From Bemisia tabaci (lineage: Eukaryota > Arthropoda > Insecta > Hemiptera > Aleyrodidae), in contig NC_092796.1 of NCBI RefSeq assembly GCF_918797505.1, forward strand, positions 744,001 through 808,000: a stretch of 64,000 nucleotides of DNA. Reading direction: 5' to 3'. The notes below the pieces were generated by a model, which had not been told where the DNA came from, did no database searches, and saw nothing but the letters and a program-made list of their open reading frames with translations. Both the position numbers and the translations under genes were made by a program. How positions within the stretch are numbered: the stretch's first letter is position 1; each line of letters starts with the position of its first letter. This document shows, one piece after another, positions 12,437 to 22,456 of this stretch.

Positions 12437-13489
12437 TCGATTACCTACGGACCTCTCTCCATGACTCAAACCCATTGTAGGGTATTTCCTCTGCTTGCAG
12501 AGGCGGCTCACTGGACAATCCTCCTTAATTAAACAATATTCAAGGACTCGGTGATGGACGATGATACCTGACGTCCAACAGGCTGCTAGACTTTACTATT
12601 TTGAAAGGAAGATACCTTCGATATCAAGGAAAGGCCACTTTCCCACGGAAAAATCCAAGCTCCCGCTGAAAAATTGATACGGTCATGGCATTTTATGAGA
12701 CTTTGGGTACATACTCAATACGAAAAGTAGTTTTCTAAAAAAAACGGCATGCCTTATATTTCCACCTAGCTCCTTATTTAAAGACAACCCCCAAGAGAAC
12801 TCCTTCAAGCTCCGGATTTTCACGATCAGGCACGCAAACAAAAAATGCTCTAACCCAGCCTCTGATTAAGGTTGTTTCATAACATGGTCTTACTAAGTTA
12901 AGTCGTCGTCTGAATATTTCAATGATGCCAAATTTTCCTCTATATAATGTGTGTTATTCAAAAAGGTTATATCTATTTTTCTTCACAATTTTCAGAGGCA
13001 TTTGGTCTGTTGGCCCAATAACTCTTACATGATCTGAGTTGTGACCGGCGCACAATGGTTCCTACTTATGGGAAAAGTGGCAAAAACCTCATAACCATGA
13101 GTAAAATTAACAAATATAGATTTTAACCAATGTGTTTCTTAAGATACCTGCATTAGACAAACACTATCACAAAAAATTAGAAATAGATCAGTTTTTGACC
13201 AGAGGGGAAAGGGCCTTGATAATGAATCCCATTGTTATATGTATAAGTTGAGAGAAGAAAGTCATAGTGCCTTCAATTCGATGCATACATATTTTTGGGC
13301 AAAATGAGAGACGCCGTTTCTCCATTTGCGACGTTGCAGACTTCCTTAGAAATATTATTTTTCTTCCGAGAAGCTGGTCAACATAAAACTTAAATTCTCC
13401 ATGATTTTTCGCATTCGATAGCAGAAGATTTGGTTCAAAATTTAGTGTCGTAAATTTGGAATGTTTCTCATGGAAGAGATGAAATGAGA
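12437..13489. other. Intergenic, nothing recognised
   Basis: AT-rich. A 122-codon minus-strand frame (13188-13556) overlaps the family E arm and is not considered a gene. Confidence 0.45.
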
Positions 13490-13745
13490 ACGGAAATTTT
13501 GAAACACCGCAACGGAGATACGTGGTTTCGCACTTCAGTCGGTGCGATACGGACATCCATCAAGTTTAAATAGTTGCATCAAGTCCCCGTCACCGCCGAC
13601 CAACGCGTCTGTCGATCGAATCAACTACAGGTAGTGTGAGCAGGGGGTCAAAACGCCTTCAATTTTTTGAACGCAATACGGACATTCGTCGAGGTTGTAT
13701 AGTTGTATCAAGGCGCCGTAGCAAACGCATCCCATTGTTTATTGC
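13490..13745. repeat. Family E solo arm followed by a two-unit direct repeat
   Basis: ACACCGCAACGGAGATACGT, GGTTTCGCACTTCAG is a family E arm. It is followed by two related blocks about 130 bp apart: ATACGGACATCCATCAAG... (about 13548) and ATACGGACATTCGTCGAG... (about 13677), both continuing TAGTTG.ATCAAG. Confidence 0.55.
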
Positions 13746-14576
13746 TACAGACGAATACATATAGGTAATACTAGGGTGAATTCAAAAATGAAAACTTCGC
13801 GGTACTTTGAAGTTTTTTGTTACCAAAAGACATTCAATTTTTAATTTTAAACTTTAATATAAAGTTATTTATGAGACCCTCAACTTATTTTTCACCTTTA
13901 ATATATTTTAAACTATTAGAAAAAACACAAAGATTAAATTCATAATGAATTCTTAAAAACCCAACTTTTGGTGCTTGAGAAAAGTTGTGCTCGTGTTGTT
14001 GTTTCTGGGTGTTTATTATCGCTGATGTTGGTGTTTTTATTGTTGTCTGTATTAAGAATTAAGAATAAAATATGCTTTTGACAGCCGAATATACAATAAA
14101 TCTTTGCAGACAAGGCTGATGAAAAGAGGCTCACCCTGGGAGCACGCAGTTCCTCTCAGCCGCTTTTTACAGCCCGGGTCAATTCAGAGATAGTGCTACT
14201 GCTGCTGCTGCTGTTTTTTCTTTTATTCTATTATTTACTTGTAAATAAGGCTGACTGCCCAAAGGCTATTCGAAATACGGATGGGGGGGGGGGGGTCAAA
14301 CCAGAGCCCTGTTAGCCACTCAGGGGTTAAAAAGTGTTTTACCGTTTCCCAAGTGGATTGAAAAGGAACTAATCACGGACGTATTGGGGGTTGGGCAAAA
14401 TTTGGGAAATTTTTTATCTTTTTTCATTTTTCATTTCTATAATAAAATGGAACTAAATTTTTTGGCGTAAGCAAACAACCGGCGAGGAGGGGGCTGGAGG
14501 CAGCCACAGATAAAGCAGCGGAGATTAGCGTAAGACATACCAGCGCGGTGCGACGGGGATGCGCGAGAACCATAAG

Positions 14577-15145
14577 AAACTGTGTTTCTTACCGTGTCAA
14601 TTTAATATTTTAATCTCTATAATTTTGTAAAAGACTCAAGGAGGGTACCTTCGACTCCCCGAAAATACTTGTAACTATTTTACATGATTTTGAAATGTCT
14701 TTTTACACCGATAATTCTGTATAGATTTCGAAATTCAATGGATGATTCGTGGTAATGTTTCAACTTCTGTAATTTATAATAAGAGTAAAATAGTGTAGAA
14801 CGTTTTCACTGCAGTTAGCAAACGTCTCTGATCCTCAAAAAATACTTGTATTCATAAGCTTGCTTAATAATTTTTTAAAGAAACTACCTAGCGAAACCGG
14901 CCACAGCGGTGCTGCGCGCGAACTGTCTCGAAAACTGTGTTTTCTTCGCGCCCTTGATAACTTTCAACCCCTGTAACTTCTAAACAGGGTTGAAAAGGGT
15001 TGAAATATTTTCAGGGCAGTTACTACATACCTTTGACTCTCTGAAAATGCCTGTAATCTTTTAACATCCCTAGACAGATTTTGTAAAAGTCTTCCTAAGC
15101 CGATTATTCTGAAGGGATTTTTAAATTTGAAGAATATCTGGTTTT
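14577..15145. repeat. Degenerate tandem repeat, about three units of 175-205 bp
   Basis: The pair 'CTGTAA..TCTAA' plus 'GACTC.C.GAAAATACTTGTAA' recurs near 14612/14652, 14763/14826 and 14967/15034. AACTGTGTTTTCTT.CCG starts the first and last units. The units are strongly diverged. Confidence 0.5.
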
Positions 15146-15484
15146 ATCCCCGTCATTCAAGATTTTTGCTTTTTTTTTAAACCACCCCAAGAAATCACTT
15201 CTATATGAACTAGAGATGACAGGTTTTAAAGCATTTATTCTAAAAAATTATTTAGAATTAAATAGGATCAGCTGAATTTTTTATACATAACAATACTATA
15301 TTAGCATATCCAATGCCTTAAGCTTAGAACTTAATCAAGTAGGCCCATTAAGAAGAATCAACATTAAGAAGCGGATACAATTCTCCGAAAAGTTTGAAAC
15401 GGAGAAATGCGAAATTTTCCCGGAAAATTTGTATTACATCAAAAGATATTTGACAACATTCATATGCTCATACGGCGTTTTATT

Positions 15485-15647
15485 CACTGGCTAGGGGTGA
15501 ATGACCGATTATCGATATTTTTCCATTTGAAGCTATGGTAAAGAATCGATTATTAGGTGTTCGATGCGAACACCCTGATAATCGATCCTTTCTCACGGGT
15601 TTAAATGGAAGATCAATCGACACATCGCAAAGCACGCCACGGCACTG
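15485..15647. mobile_element. hAT-type MITE, copy 1
   Basis: 163 bp with degenerate ends CACTGGCTAGGGGTGA / GCCACGGCACTG. It is flanked by a perfect 8-bp target-site duplication GTTTTATT (15477-15484 and 15648-15655). The interior ATCGATTATTAGGTGTT and GCACGCCAC segments match the copies at 19302 and 44449. Confidence 0.9.
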
Positions 15648-15655
15648 GTTTTATT

Positions 15656-16671
15656 CTCAACGCTACAAAACGCTCGGCATCGCTCCAATCATTAAATCTA
15701 CTCCTCGTGCATTTTCCACCAATTTATCATCTCAAACCGGCGAAGAATGACTCATCAAACGCTTTTTAACCAAGATTGCCGTATCTTTGGCCAAAAAATC
15801 CTATCTTGCATGAAAGCAGCGTGAGACTCGAAAATTTTGCAACCGGCTAGAAAGACCTTTCGGAGATACTGCTTGCACGATGAATTTTTGATGCTTTTCA
15901 TATCCCCTTTTAAGCAGTATTCTTAGTAATCCTCGTTTCGAACAAAGCGCTCAATCAAAAGCCGGCTTCTGTATCATCTTGGGGTTTGTCTTTGAATCTG
16001 CCTTTATTCCTGATGTAGAGCTAAGAATTTTTGTATTCGGCGCTTTCCCAGCCTCAAAATCCTGACCTTTATTTCAAGTCAGCGATTGGAGTCAGTCTCT
16101 TTTAAATGTCAAGACTTTTCCTCGTTGGCTCATAGAAATTAGATTTTATTTCGGATTTTGCACAAGTTTTAAATTGTTATTTGGTCTTCGTTTTCTAAAA
16201 ATAACCAATATTGCAACATTGCCAAGATGACGCGATTTTTTCTGTAATGAAAACTGAGCATCGAAAAACAGTTATTTTACCCACCGGAACAAAATATCGA
16301 TTTAATTAAAGATTATTTAATTTTAATTCCTTTCATTTCTTTCAATTTTTTCGTCATAAAAAAGCGCACACTTACAGCAACATTGCAATGCTTATGGTTT
16401 TTTATTCAATTTTGAATTTCTCGTTTTGAAAATTCACCTTTTTTCTAGTGTGATGTAATCTAGAGTCAAAAAGACAGGGGTGGGATGGTTAAAGTCATAC
16501 ACCCCGCCTTGAGCCTACGTCTCTCAAAGTTTGTGCCCTGTAATTTTGTGAGAATTTGTAGGGGAGGGAAAAAATTGTGTTAAAATGAGAGAAACAAAAA
16601 AGGATCACATTACGTTAACCCGATGCAACCCTACATATTGCTTAACACGACCTATCCGAACAATACCTGTG
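15656..16671. other. Intergenic, nothing recognised
   Basis: AT-rich sequence after hAT-type MITE copy 1, with no inverted or tandem structure clear by eye. Confidence 0.45.
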
Positions 16672-17050
16672 GCTCGATTGTTGACTCGTTATCAAATGAC
16701 CTTTATCGATATGTAGCATAGTTAAGATATGGAGTTATCGATCAAGGTCATTCAATATGGATTCAACAATCAACCCGCTAGCCTAAACCGAAAGCGAGGC
16801 GGAAAAATAAGAAGAAATGAAAGAGCTCAGCGGAGATCACAGATGAAGTGGCGCATAAACACTAACTGTAGAATGACATTGTTGCTCCTCGTCAGCTTGT
16901 GAGAAATCATATCGTCAGAGCACACCTGAAGGAAATCGATTTTTGAATCACAGTAAAATGACCTTTGTCGATAAATCCCCATCTTATCAGTGCATTTTAT
17001 CGATTGAGGTCTTTCGATAACTGTTCGATAAGGATTCAGCAGTCTCGGCG
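16672..17050. repeat. Inverted repeats built on TATCGAT/GACCTT
   Basis: GGCTCGATTGTTGACTCGTT, ATCAAATGACCTTTATCGAT is the inverse of ATCGATCAAGGTCATTCAAT, ATGGATTCAACAATCAACCC (16672-16786). A related block, TCGATTGAGGTCTTTCGATA ... GGATTCAGCAGTCTCGG, follows at 16995-17045. Confidence 0.6.
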
Positions 17051-17546
17051 CTGTACTCGGTGCCATGTGCTCCGCGATTTCGCGAATTTACGACGCATAA
17101 AAATGGAGGGAACGCTGAAATATTGATGACGAGTGTTTTTAGGATCCGTCCCCGAGGCTCCTTCGAGGATCGTTTCAGCGACGAATTTAATGCACAACTC
17201 AAGCGTGTGACGTCTCGGAAATTCTCAGCTGAAGAATCTCATCGGAGTGAAAAATTTTATTCGGAGCGCGAGGGAGGGGGCCTCATTTATGATGGCTTTG
17301 AGTGGGGTTATTCCTTCACAGCTTTGTCATTTGTTATTTTTTAAAGCGTTCGAAAACAAACTAATGCCTAGATATATGTTTGGCCAAGTAGCCGACTTCC
17401 TCTGAGGCGAAATATCGTTAGAAAAATTTTGAGAAAATTGCAAACAAATATTCAAGGGAAAAACTTTTTAAAAAACAAGATTCTGACGCATTTAACAACT
17501 TATTTTAAAGTCTTGCAAAAACTCACACTAAAAAAAAAGTACCGAA

Positions 17547-17727
17547 CTTTATTTTTTTCTTTTTTTTAACCAATTTCAAATAGCCTATCGGCTAATCCCA
17601 TGCTTATTACCCCAGCCGGCCCAGGTGAACATTGCTTGAGACCATCAAGATCACCTGGCCGGAAATCGAACCCGGGACCTCTAGGTCATAGGACCAGCAC
17701 TACAACCACTACACCACAGAGGGCCGA
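17547..17727 (-). mobile_element. tRNA-derived SINE
   Basis: Read on the minus strand: TCGGCCCTCTGTGGTGTAGT, GG (A box), GACCTAGAGGTCCCGGGTTC, GATTTCCGG (B box and T arm), then a ~90-bp body and an A-rich tail (AAAAAAAAGAAAAAAATAAA). The head shows D-arm and T-arm-like blocks, but the 3' extension and tail make it a SINE and not a tRNA gene. Confidence 0.82.
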
Positions 17728-19293
17728 CATCTACTGTGAGTCTATACTTGATTCTTTACAAAGTGATACTATTTTGTGAAAATAACCAGAACTACAGTAG
17801 TATTCACTAGAAATCTGGTGATACTTACCATAACATGGTAAATATTACCATAGAGTACGTATTAGAGAATACGTACGTTTCTGAGAATACGTACCAATGA
17901 ATTTCTTTCCTTTTGTGTATGACTTGAATCCTATTTTTTATGACTCCAAGTATGTCATTGAGATGAAAAGACGGAGTTTGAAGAAAAGTTTAGACAGGAA
18001 TCTGATGTAAACCGGATTAAAGTCTTCCGAAGAAGAAAAAAGAAATATTTTGAAACTTAGCGTCAATAGTAATTACAGCTCCAAGGCAAGAGAATAAAAG
18101 TCTAACGGAAGACGAAATCGGGAATCTAATTATAAGATTAAAAATTGAACTTTCTCAAGCCTGATGGATATTTTTAAGGGGAATTTTTCTACGTGGAGAA
18201 ATAAGGCTGCGTTGCAAAACGGCTAAGCAAATTGCTAGTTTCTCCTGTGAATATCCCATGAAATGAACGCAGCCAAGTAGTGCTTGCGTCATTTTAGCCT
18301 GCCATTCGTTAGACCACTTCTCATTTCTTTTGAATTCAGTAAGATCAGTTTCATCCTACCTTCCCTAATTTTTCAGAAAAGAACGGAGATTAGTGTAAAA
18401 TATGACCGGCAAAATTCTCTTTTTTTGAAAATATTATTTTTTTAGAGTGTTGCGTAAGACTGGGCGCCATGGATCTCTCCCCTTCCTCGTAAGACATGAG
18501 CGGATCCACGGAGGGGGTAAGAGGCGCACGCCCCCTCCCCCTTCCGTTTACCCGATAACAAGAGGGGAAAGAGGAAAATAAATAGAAGGAAGAAGCGGAG
18601 GAAAAAAGATAGAAAAACGCTCGTATTTGGTAATTATTCATGATGAAACTGGCCCGAACTGCAAATTAGATGCTTTACAATTTCAAACATTTCATATTCT
18701 GGGGGATGCCCCTCGGACCTCCCTCAAGCTCCCCCTCCCCAGTTCAAAGTGTCTGGATCTGCCTATGTCGTAGGGCCCCATAAGGCAAATTCAAGCTCCT
18801 AACTCGAGAACCATTCAAGAGTTTGGCAAAAACCAAAAATAGTCTAAAGTTAGACGTAATTACCTTTCTAACGGTGTATCAGTTTGAAAATTGATAAATT
18901 TTTGACGTTAAAGCGTTGCCAAACTTCCGACATATTCCCTCGAGTAGCTTACGTAATACTTAAACGGGTCTCTTCCCCTCTGTGTCGAAAAATGGATCGA
19001 CATTGAAGGAACGAGAGGCCCGGGGAGAAAATTCACGCGGAGGACGTTCCAAGGGTGGACGGGGGCGGGGGTGGAAGGGGGTCATGAAAAGAGGCGCGGC
19101 TCGAGAGGGGCTGAAATTCCGCCTCGGATCCACGGGTCTTTAAAACAACTACATTTCAACCCCCCGTCCGCCCTCTCTCTCACCCCCGCCCGCTCGGTTT
19201 CCCTTTATTTTAATAATGTCAGAAAGCACACAGCGTCCTCCGGATCGGAAAAAAATAATTTCAATAATTACTGCCGTCCCTCGTAACTTGCTC
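17728..19293. other. Intergenic with a GC-rich block before MITE copy 2
   Basis: The block at about 18990-19205 has GGACGGGGGCGGGGGTGGAA and, further on, its approximate inverse (CCCCGTCCGCCCTC ... CACCCCCGCCCG). No gene recognised. Confidence 0.45.
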
Positions 19294-19301
19294 CTTTCGA
19301 C

Positions 19302-19465
19302 CAGTGGCGAGGCGTGAATGATCGATTACCGTTATTTCCCCATTTGAAGCTGTGGTGAAGAATCGATTATTAAGGTGTTAGTTCCAAACACCCTGTTTAT
19401 CGATCCCTTTCTATAGGTTTAAATTGCAGATCAGTCGATGTATCGCAAAGCACGCCACGCCACTG
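19302..19465. mobile_element. hAT-type MITE, copy 2
   Basis: 164 bp with terminal repeats CAGTGGCGAGGCGTG / CACGCCACGCCACTG. It has a perfect 8-bp duplication CTTTCGAC (19294-19301 and 19466-19473). This is the best-preserved member: the CAGTGGCG ends and the 8-bp duplication are hAT hallmarks. Confidence 0.93.
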
Positions 19466-19589
19466 CTTTCGACGCGCTTAATAGGGGCGTTGACAGATTA
19501 TCATTATCGCTGGCTGCTCTCGCGAGGGATTTTTGACGAGCTCCTTGTGAAAGTTCCTCGGGTTTGGTCGCGTATCAAAAATATGTCGC

Positions 19590-19845
19590 CAGACAGTGGA
19601 ACGAGCTCGTAGATGAGGTCGGACAAGAAATGTAGATTTGGCTAAAATTTCAAATTTTGATGTTAATTTCGTCACTATAATTCTATTTTAAGGGGTGCCT
19701 CCAAGAGGAAATTTCACGAAAAAACCAATTAGACCACTTGTTAACTCTTTAGTTTCACATTTTCTAAAAAAATATATGCTTACAAATATTCAAGATTTTG
19801 TCTGACTTCTCCTACCGACTCAGTCCAGTGTGTGCCATCAGTCTG
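19590..19845. mobile_element. Family P element, copy P1
   Basis: AGATGAGGTCGGACAAGAAA at the left and GACTTCTCCTACCGACTCAG, TCCAGTGTGTGCC at the right are degenerate inverted ends. It shares CAAATTTTGATGTTAATTTC and GGAAATTTCACG.AAAAACC with P2. Confidence 0.65.
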
Positions 19846-19916
19846 ATGCAATACTTATACAGGGTGTCCCTGGGCTAAACTCGACTGTGAATTGGCTTAT
19901 CCTACGCCCGACCGAC

Positions 19917-20152
19917 GCGCAGCAGATCGAGTCAATAAAAGAGGTCGGACATGGAATTGTTGACTAAAATTGCAAATTTTGATGTTTATTTCGCCACATT
20001 TAAAATTTCGAGGGGTGAAAATGGAAGAAAATTTCACGGAAAAACCAATGGAACCATTTGTAGAACCTCAAAGGTTTGAAAAAACGATGTTATGAGCGTT
20101 TAAATTTTCCAAATGTTGTCCGAACTCTCCTATTGCTTTGATCCAATGTGCG
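19917..20152. mobile_element. Family P element, copy P2
   Basis: 236 bp, from GCGCAGCAGATCGAGTCAAT, AAAAGAGGTCGGAC to its inverse GTCCGAACTCTCCTATTGCT, TTGATCCAATGTGC. GAC flanks both ends. Confidence 0.75.
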
Positions 20153-22211
20153 ACAGTAAGATTCGTACCCCACCAAGTGTAAAAGTTAGGTTAGGACGGA
20201 GAATGTCGGTGGCCAGGATTTCATAAGGGACTCCGTACTGTTTTCGAAATCTTATCAAATGTGGAACAAAGAAAATGTTTGTCCACATCTAGACTTAGGC
20301 ATCCTTTACGTGAGTCAACGATGGTAGTATTAAAGTCAGATCCTTTATTATAAAAATCCCCCGCTAAAAATAAAAGTATGGCTCATAGAGACAGTGATAT
20401 GAGTATGGTAATCATCAGTATACCCTCGCAAAGACCGCAACTAAAATTGAGTTTACTGATAGTATGGTGAACATTTACTACCAGATTTCTGGTTATCTTT
20501 AACCTACAGTATCGCTGTGTCAAAAATCAGGTAGACTGATGATGAAATTCACCATATCTCTGGGAAAATTTGCCATGTCTTTTTCTCTCAGTGCCATGAG
20601 AGCCCGGTGACGACACCTTAGCAGTGATAAATTTTCCAGTTAGCAGTCATAAAGTTATCCGGTAGAGGCACCTTAGCGGTACTTAAAAGATTTTCTGGTC
20701 AGGGTATACCGTACCACCAAATAACGTTTTATTCGACGGTACCGTATACTGCCGAGTAATAATTCGAAAATAAAAACATGGAGGAGGTCGTGGCTCCAAC
20801 TGGGGCGGCCAAGGATAAAATGAAGTCCGGTAACGACGTTTAATTCTTCTGACAACGGTGTTTGCCACAGTTTTCCAAATACTCCGATTCCACCCGCGAT
20901 CGGTTCTGATTTATTTCATACCGAAGAAGCAGGTTCACTGAACACGTCAATATTTATTAATTGCCAAGTCTCTCATCTTAATCGAAGCAAAATTTCCACC
21001 CACTGATTATTTTGAAAGTAATGAAGCTTGTCTAGTGGAAAATATTCGCTCACGCTTAAATAACAACGAACAATAATTAAATCACGGATGTGCTTAAGCG
21101 ATCGTACTTCATTATTGATTATTTTAGGAAAAAATATGAAAAGTGCAAAATATTTAGGACATGCACGAACGACTTCGGGTACTTTTTTTATATGTTAACT
21201 CCCGTTTTGAGTTACTTGAAAAGGCGTATCTAGACGAGTCTACACTAGATACATTAGTTGCAGGAAAACCTCTATCAAAAATTTTGGTGATTGATTCATT
21301 CATTGGTCAATAAATATTGAAATTTAACTTTTTTCTTCTATATTTATTTCTCTTGAATCATTTTCATACGTCTCCGGCTCTGGGCTGCTTCAATTGTTCC
21401 CATAGCAGGTACACACTAGACACCCTTTGACCTCGCCCTCCTATCTAGGACCCTCAGCTCATTTGGCCGTATTTCTGTCAAACGGAAATGTGTGCATTAT
21501 GACGTGAGCCCTGTTGAACATGTATTCTAATGGGTCTCAGGGCTCATGTCTAAATGCGCATAGTCCCGTTTGACAGAAATACGTCCATTTACGGACGGTC
21601 CCTAATAGCATGACCTTAGAAAAGAGAGATCGATACAGAGTGAGTAAGTCATGGAACAAAACGCTAGTATGTTCAGAGACCAACATAAAGCAATAGTAGA
21701 TGTAACAGTTACCAGAGAAAAAACTCCCCGATTTTTTTTAATTATTATATTATCAATAGTTAACTGATTTAAACCAACTTCCATTCTAGTCTAACCATGG
21801 ACTCGAGAGGCCACCCTTCAAATCTGCAAGTTCTTCACTGCAAAAAAAGAGTTGTCACTTTTTTACAATGCCATCAGCGCATCACGTCCTTTATACCTGT
21901 TTAGTCACGGTTACAATTTTAGCTTTGTATTAAGAAGTATCCGAGTCCCAGTAACGATGCAACATTACTATCGGATCACAAAGTATTATCACTGGAGCGG
22001 AGCCAATTAGCCGATTATCATTCACAATACACGGTCTCGTCAAGGTGCATCGTTGACCTCGCAGTGTTGGATCGTGAATTCTCCTGTTGTGTTGCTTGCC
22101 TATTTTGAAATCTCTGTAAATGAAAACTAAAGGGGTTCATATGTGCGAGTTAATGACGCGCCTTATCAACACATCGTGTTGGAGTTCACTGCTTATTTTT
22201 TTTTTTTACTT
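20153..22211. other. Intergenic 3' of the lipase gene
   Basis: Apart from family B copy B1, I see nothing. Any 3' UTR of the lipase gene would run into this region on the minus strand. Confidence 0.45.
21465..21586. mobile_element. Family B MITE (GGACGTATTTCTG ends), copy B1
   Basis: 122 bp with ends GGCCGTATTTCTGTCAAACG and its inverse ending GACAGAAATACGTCC. The 4-bp duplication ATTT is perfect (21461-21464 and 21587-21590). The interior carries the inverted GAGCCCTG...CAGGGCTC. Confidence 0.88.
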
Positions 22212-22217
22212 TTTATT
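22212..22217 (-). terminator. Possible poly(A) signal of the lipase gene
   Basis: Read on the minus strand, AATAAA begins four bases after the TAG stop of exon 7. If used, the 3' UTR would be very short. Only the hexamer is visible, and other AATAAA sites lie further downstream in this AT-rich DNA. Confidence 0.3.
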
Positions 22218-22221
22218 ATTT

Positions 22222-22456
22222 CTACTTGACATTTTGAGCTTGTGCAACAACTGTCATTACTTCGTTGAAGAAGTCGGTATGTTGAATCAGCTTCTTGTGG
22301 GTATAGCCTGGCAAATATTTAACGGTGATCTTCGAATGGTTCCCTTGAAACTTCTCGCAATACCTCAAACTTTTGGCATTAACAGTTTTGTCTCCGTCTC
22401 CATAAACAATTTCATAATCATTCGCATCGTTCATCTTCTTCTCGTGCACTCGGAAC
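22222..22456 (-). CDS. Lipase gene exon 7 with catalytic Asp and His
   Basis: Encodes residues 365-442 and the stop codon TAG. The acceptor is TTTTAG|GT. It holds YEIVYGDGDKTVNAKSL (catalytic Asp within GDGD) and YLPGYTHKKL (His418). The C-terminus is QAQNVK. Confidence 0.93.

Noticed and set aside
13188..13556. 122-codon minus-strand frame
   Set aside because: Its start lies in a family E repeat arm, and no domain or signal is visible.
15535..15750. 71-codon frame in hAT-type MITE copy 1
   Set aside because: It starts inside the MITE and crosses its right end into unique DNA, so it is not a conserved gene.
17640..17727. tRNA gene on the minus strand
   Set aside because: A and B boxes are present, but the acceptor stem does not pair and the sequence continues into a body with an A-rich tail. 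It is a SINE.
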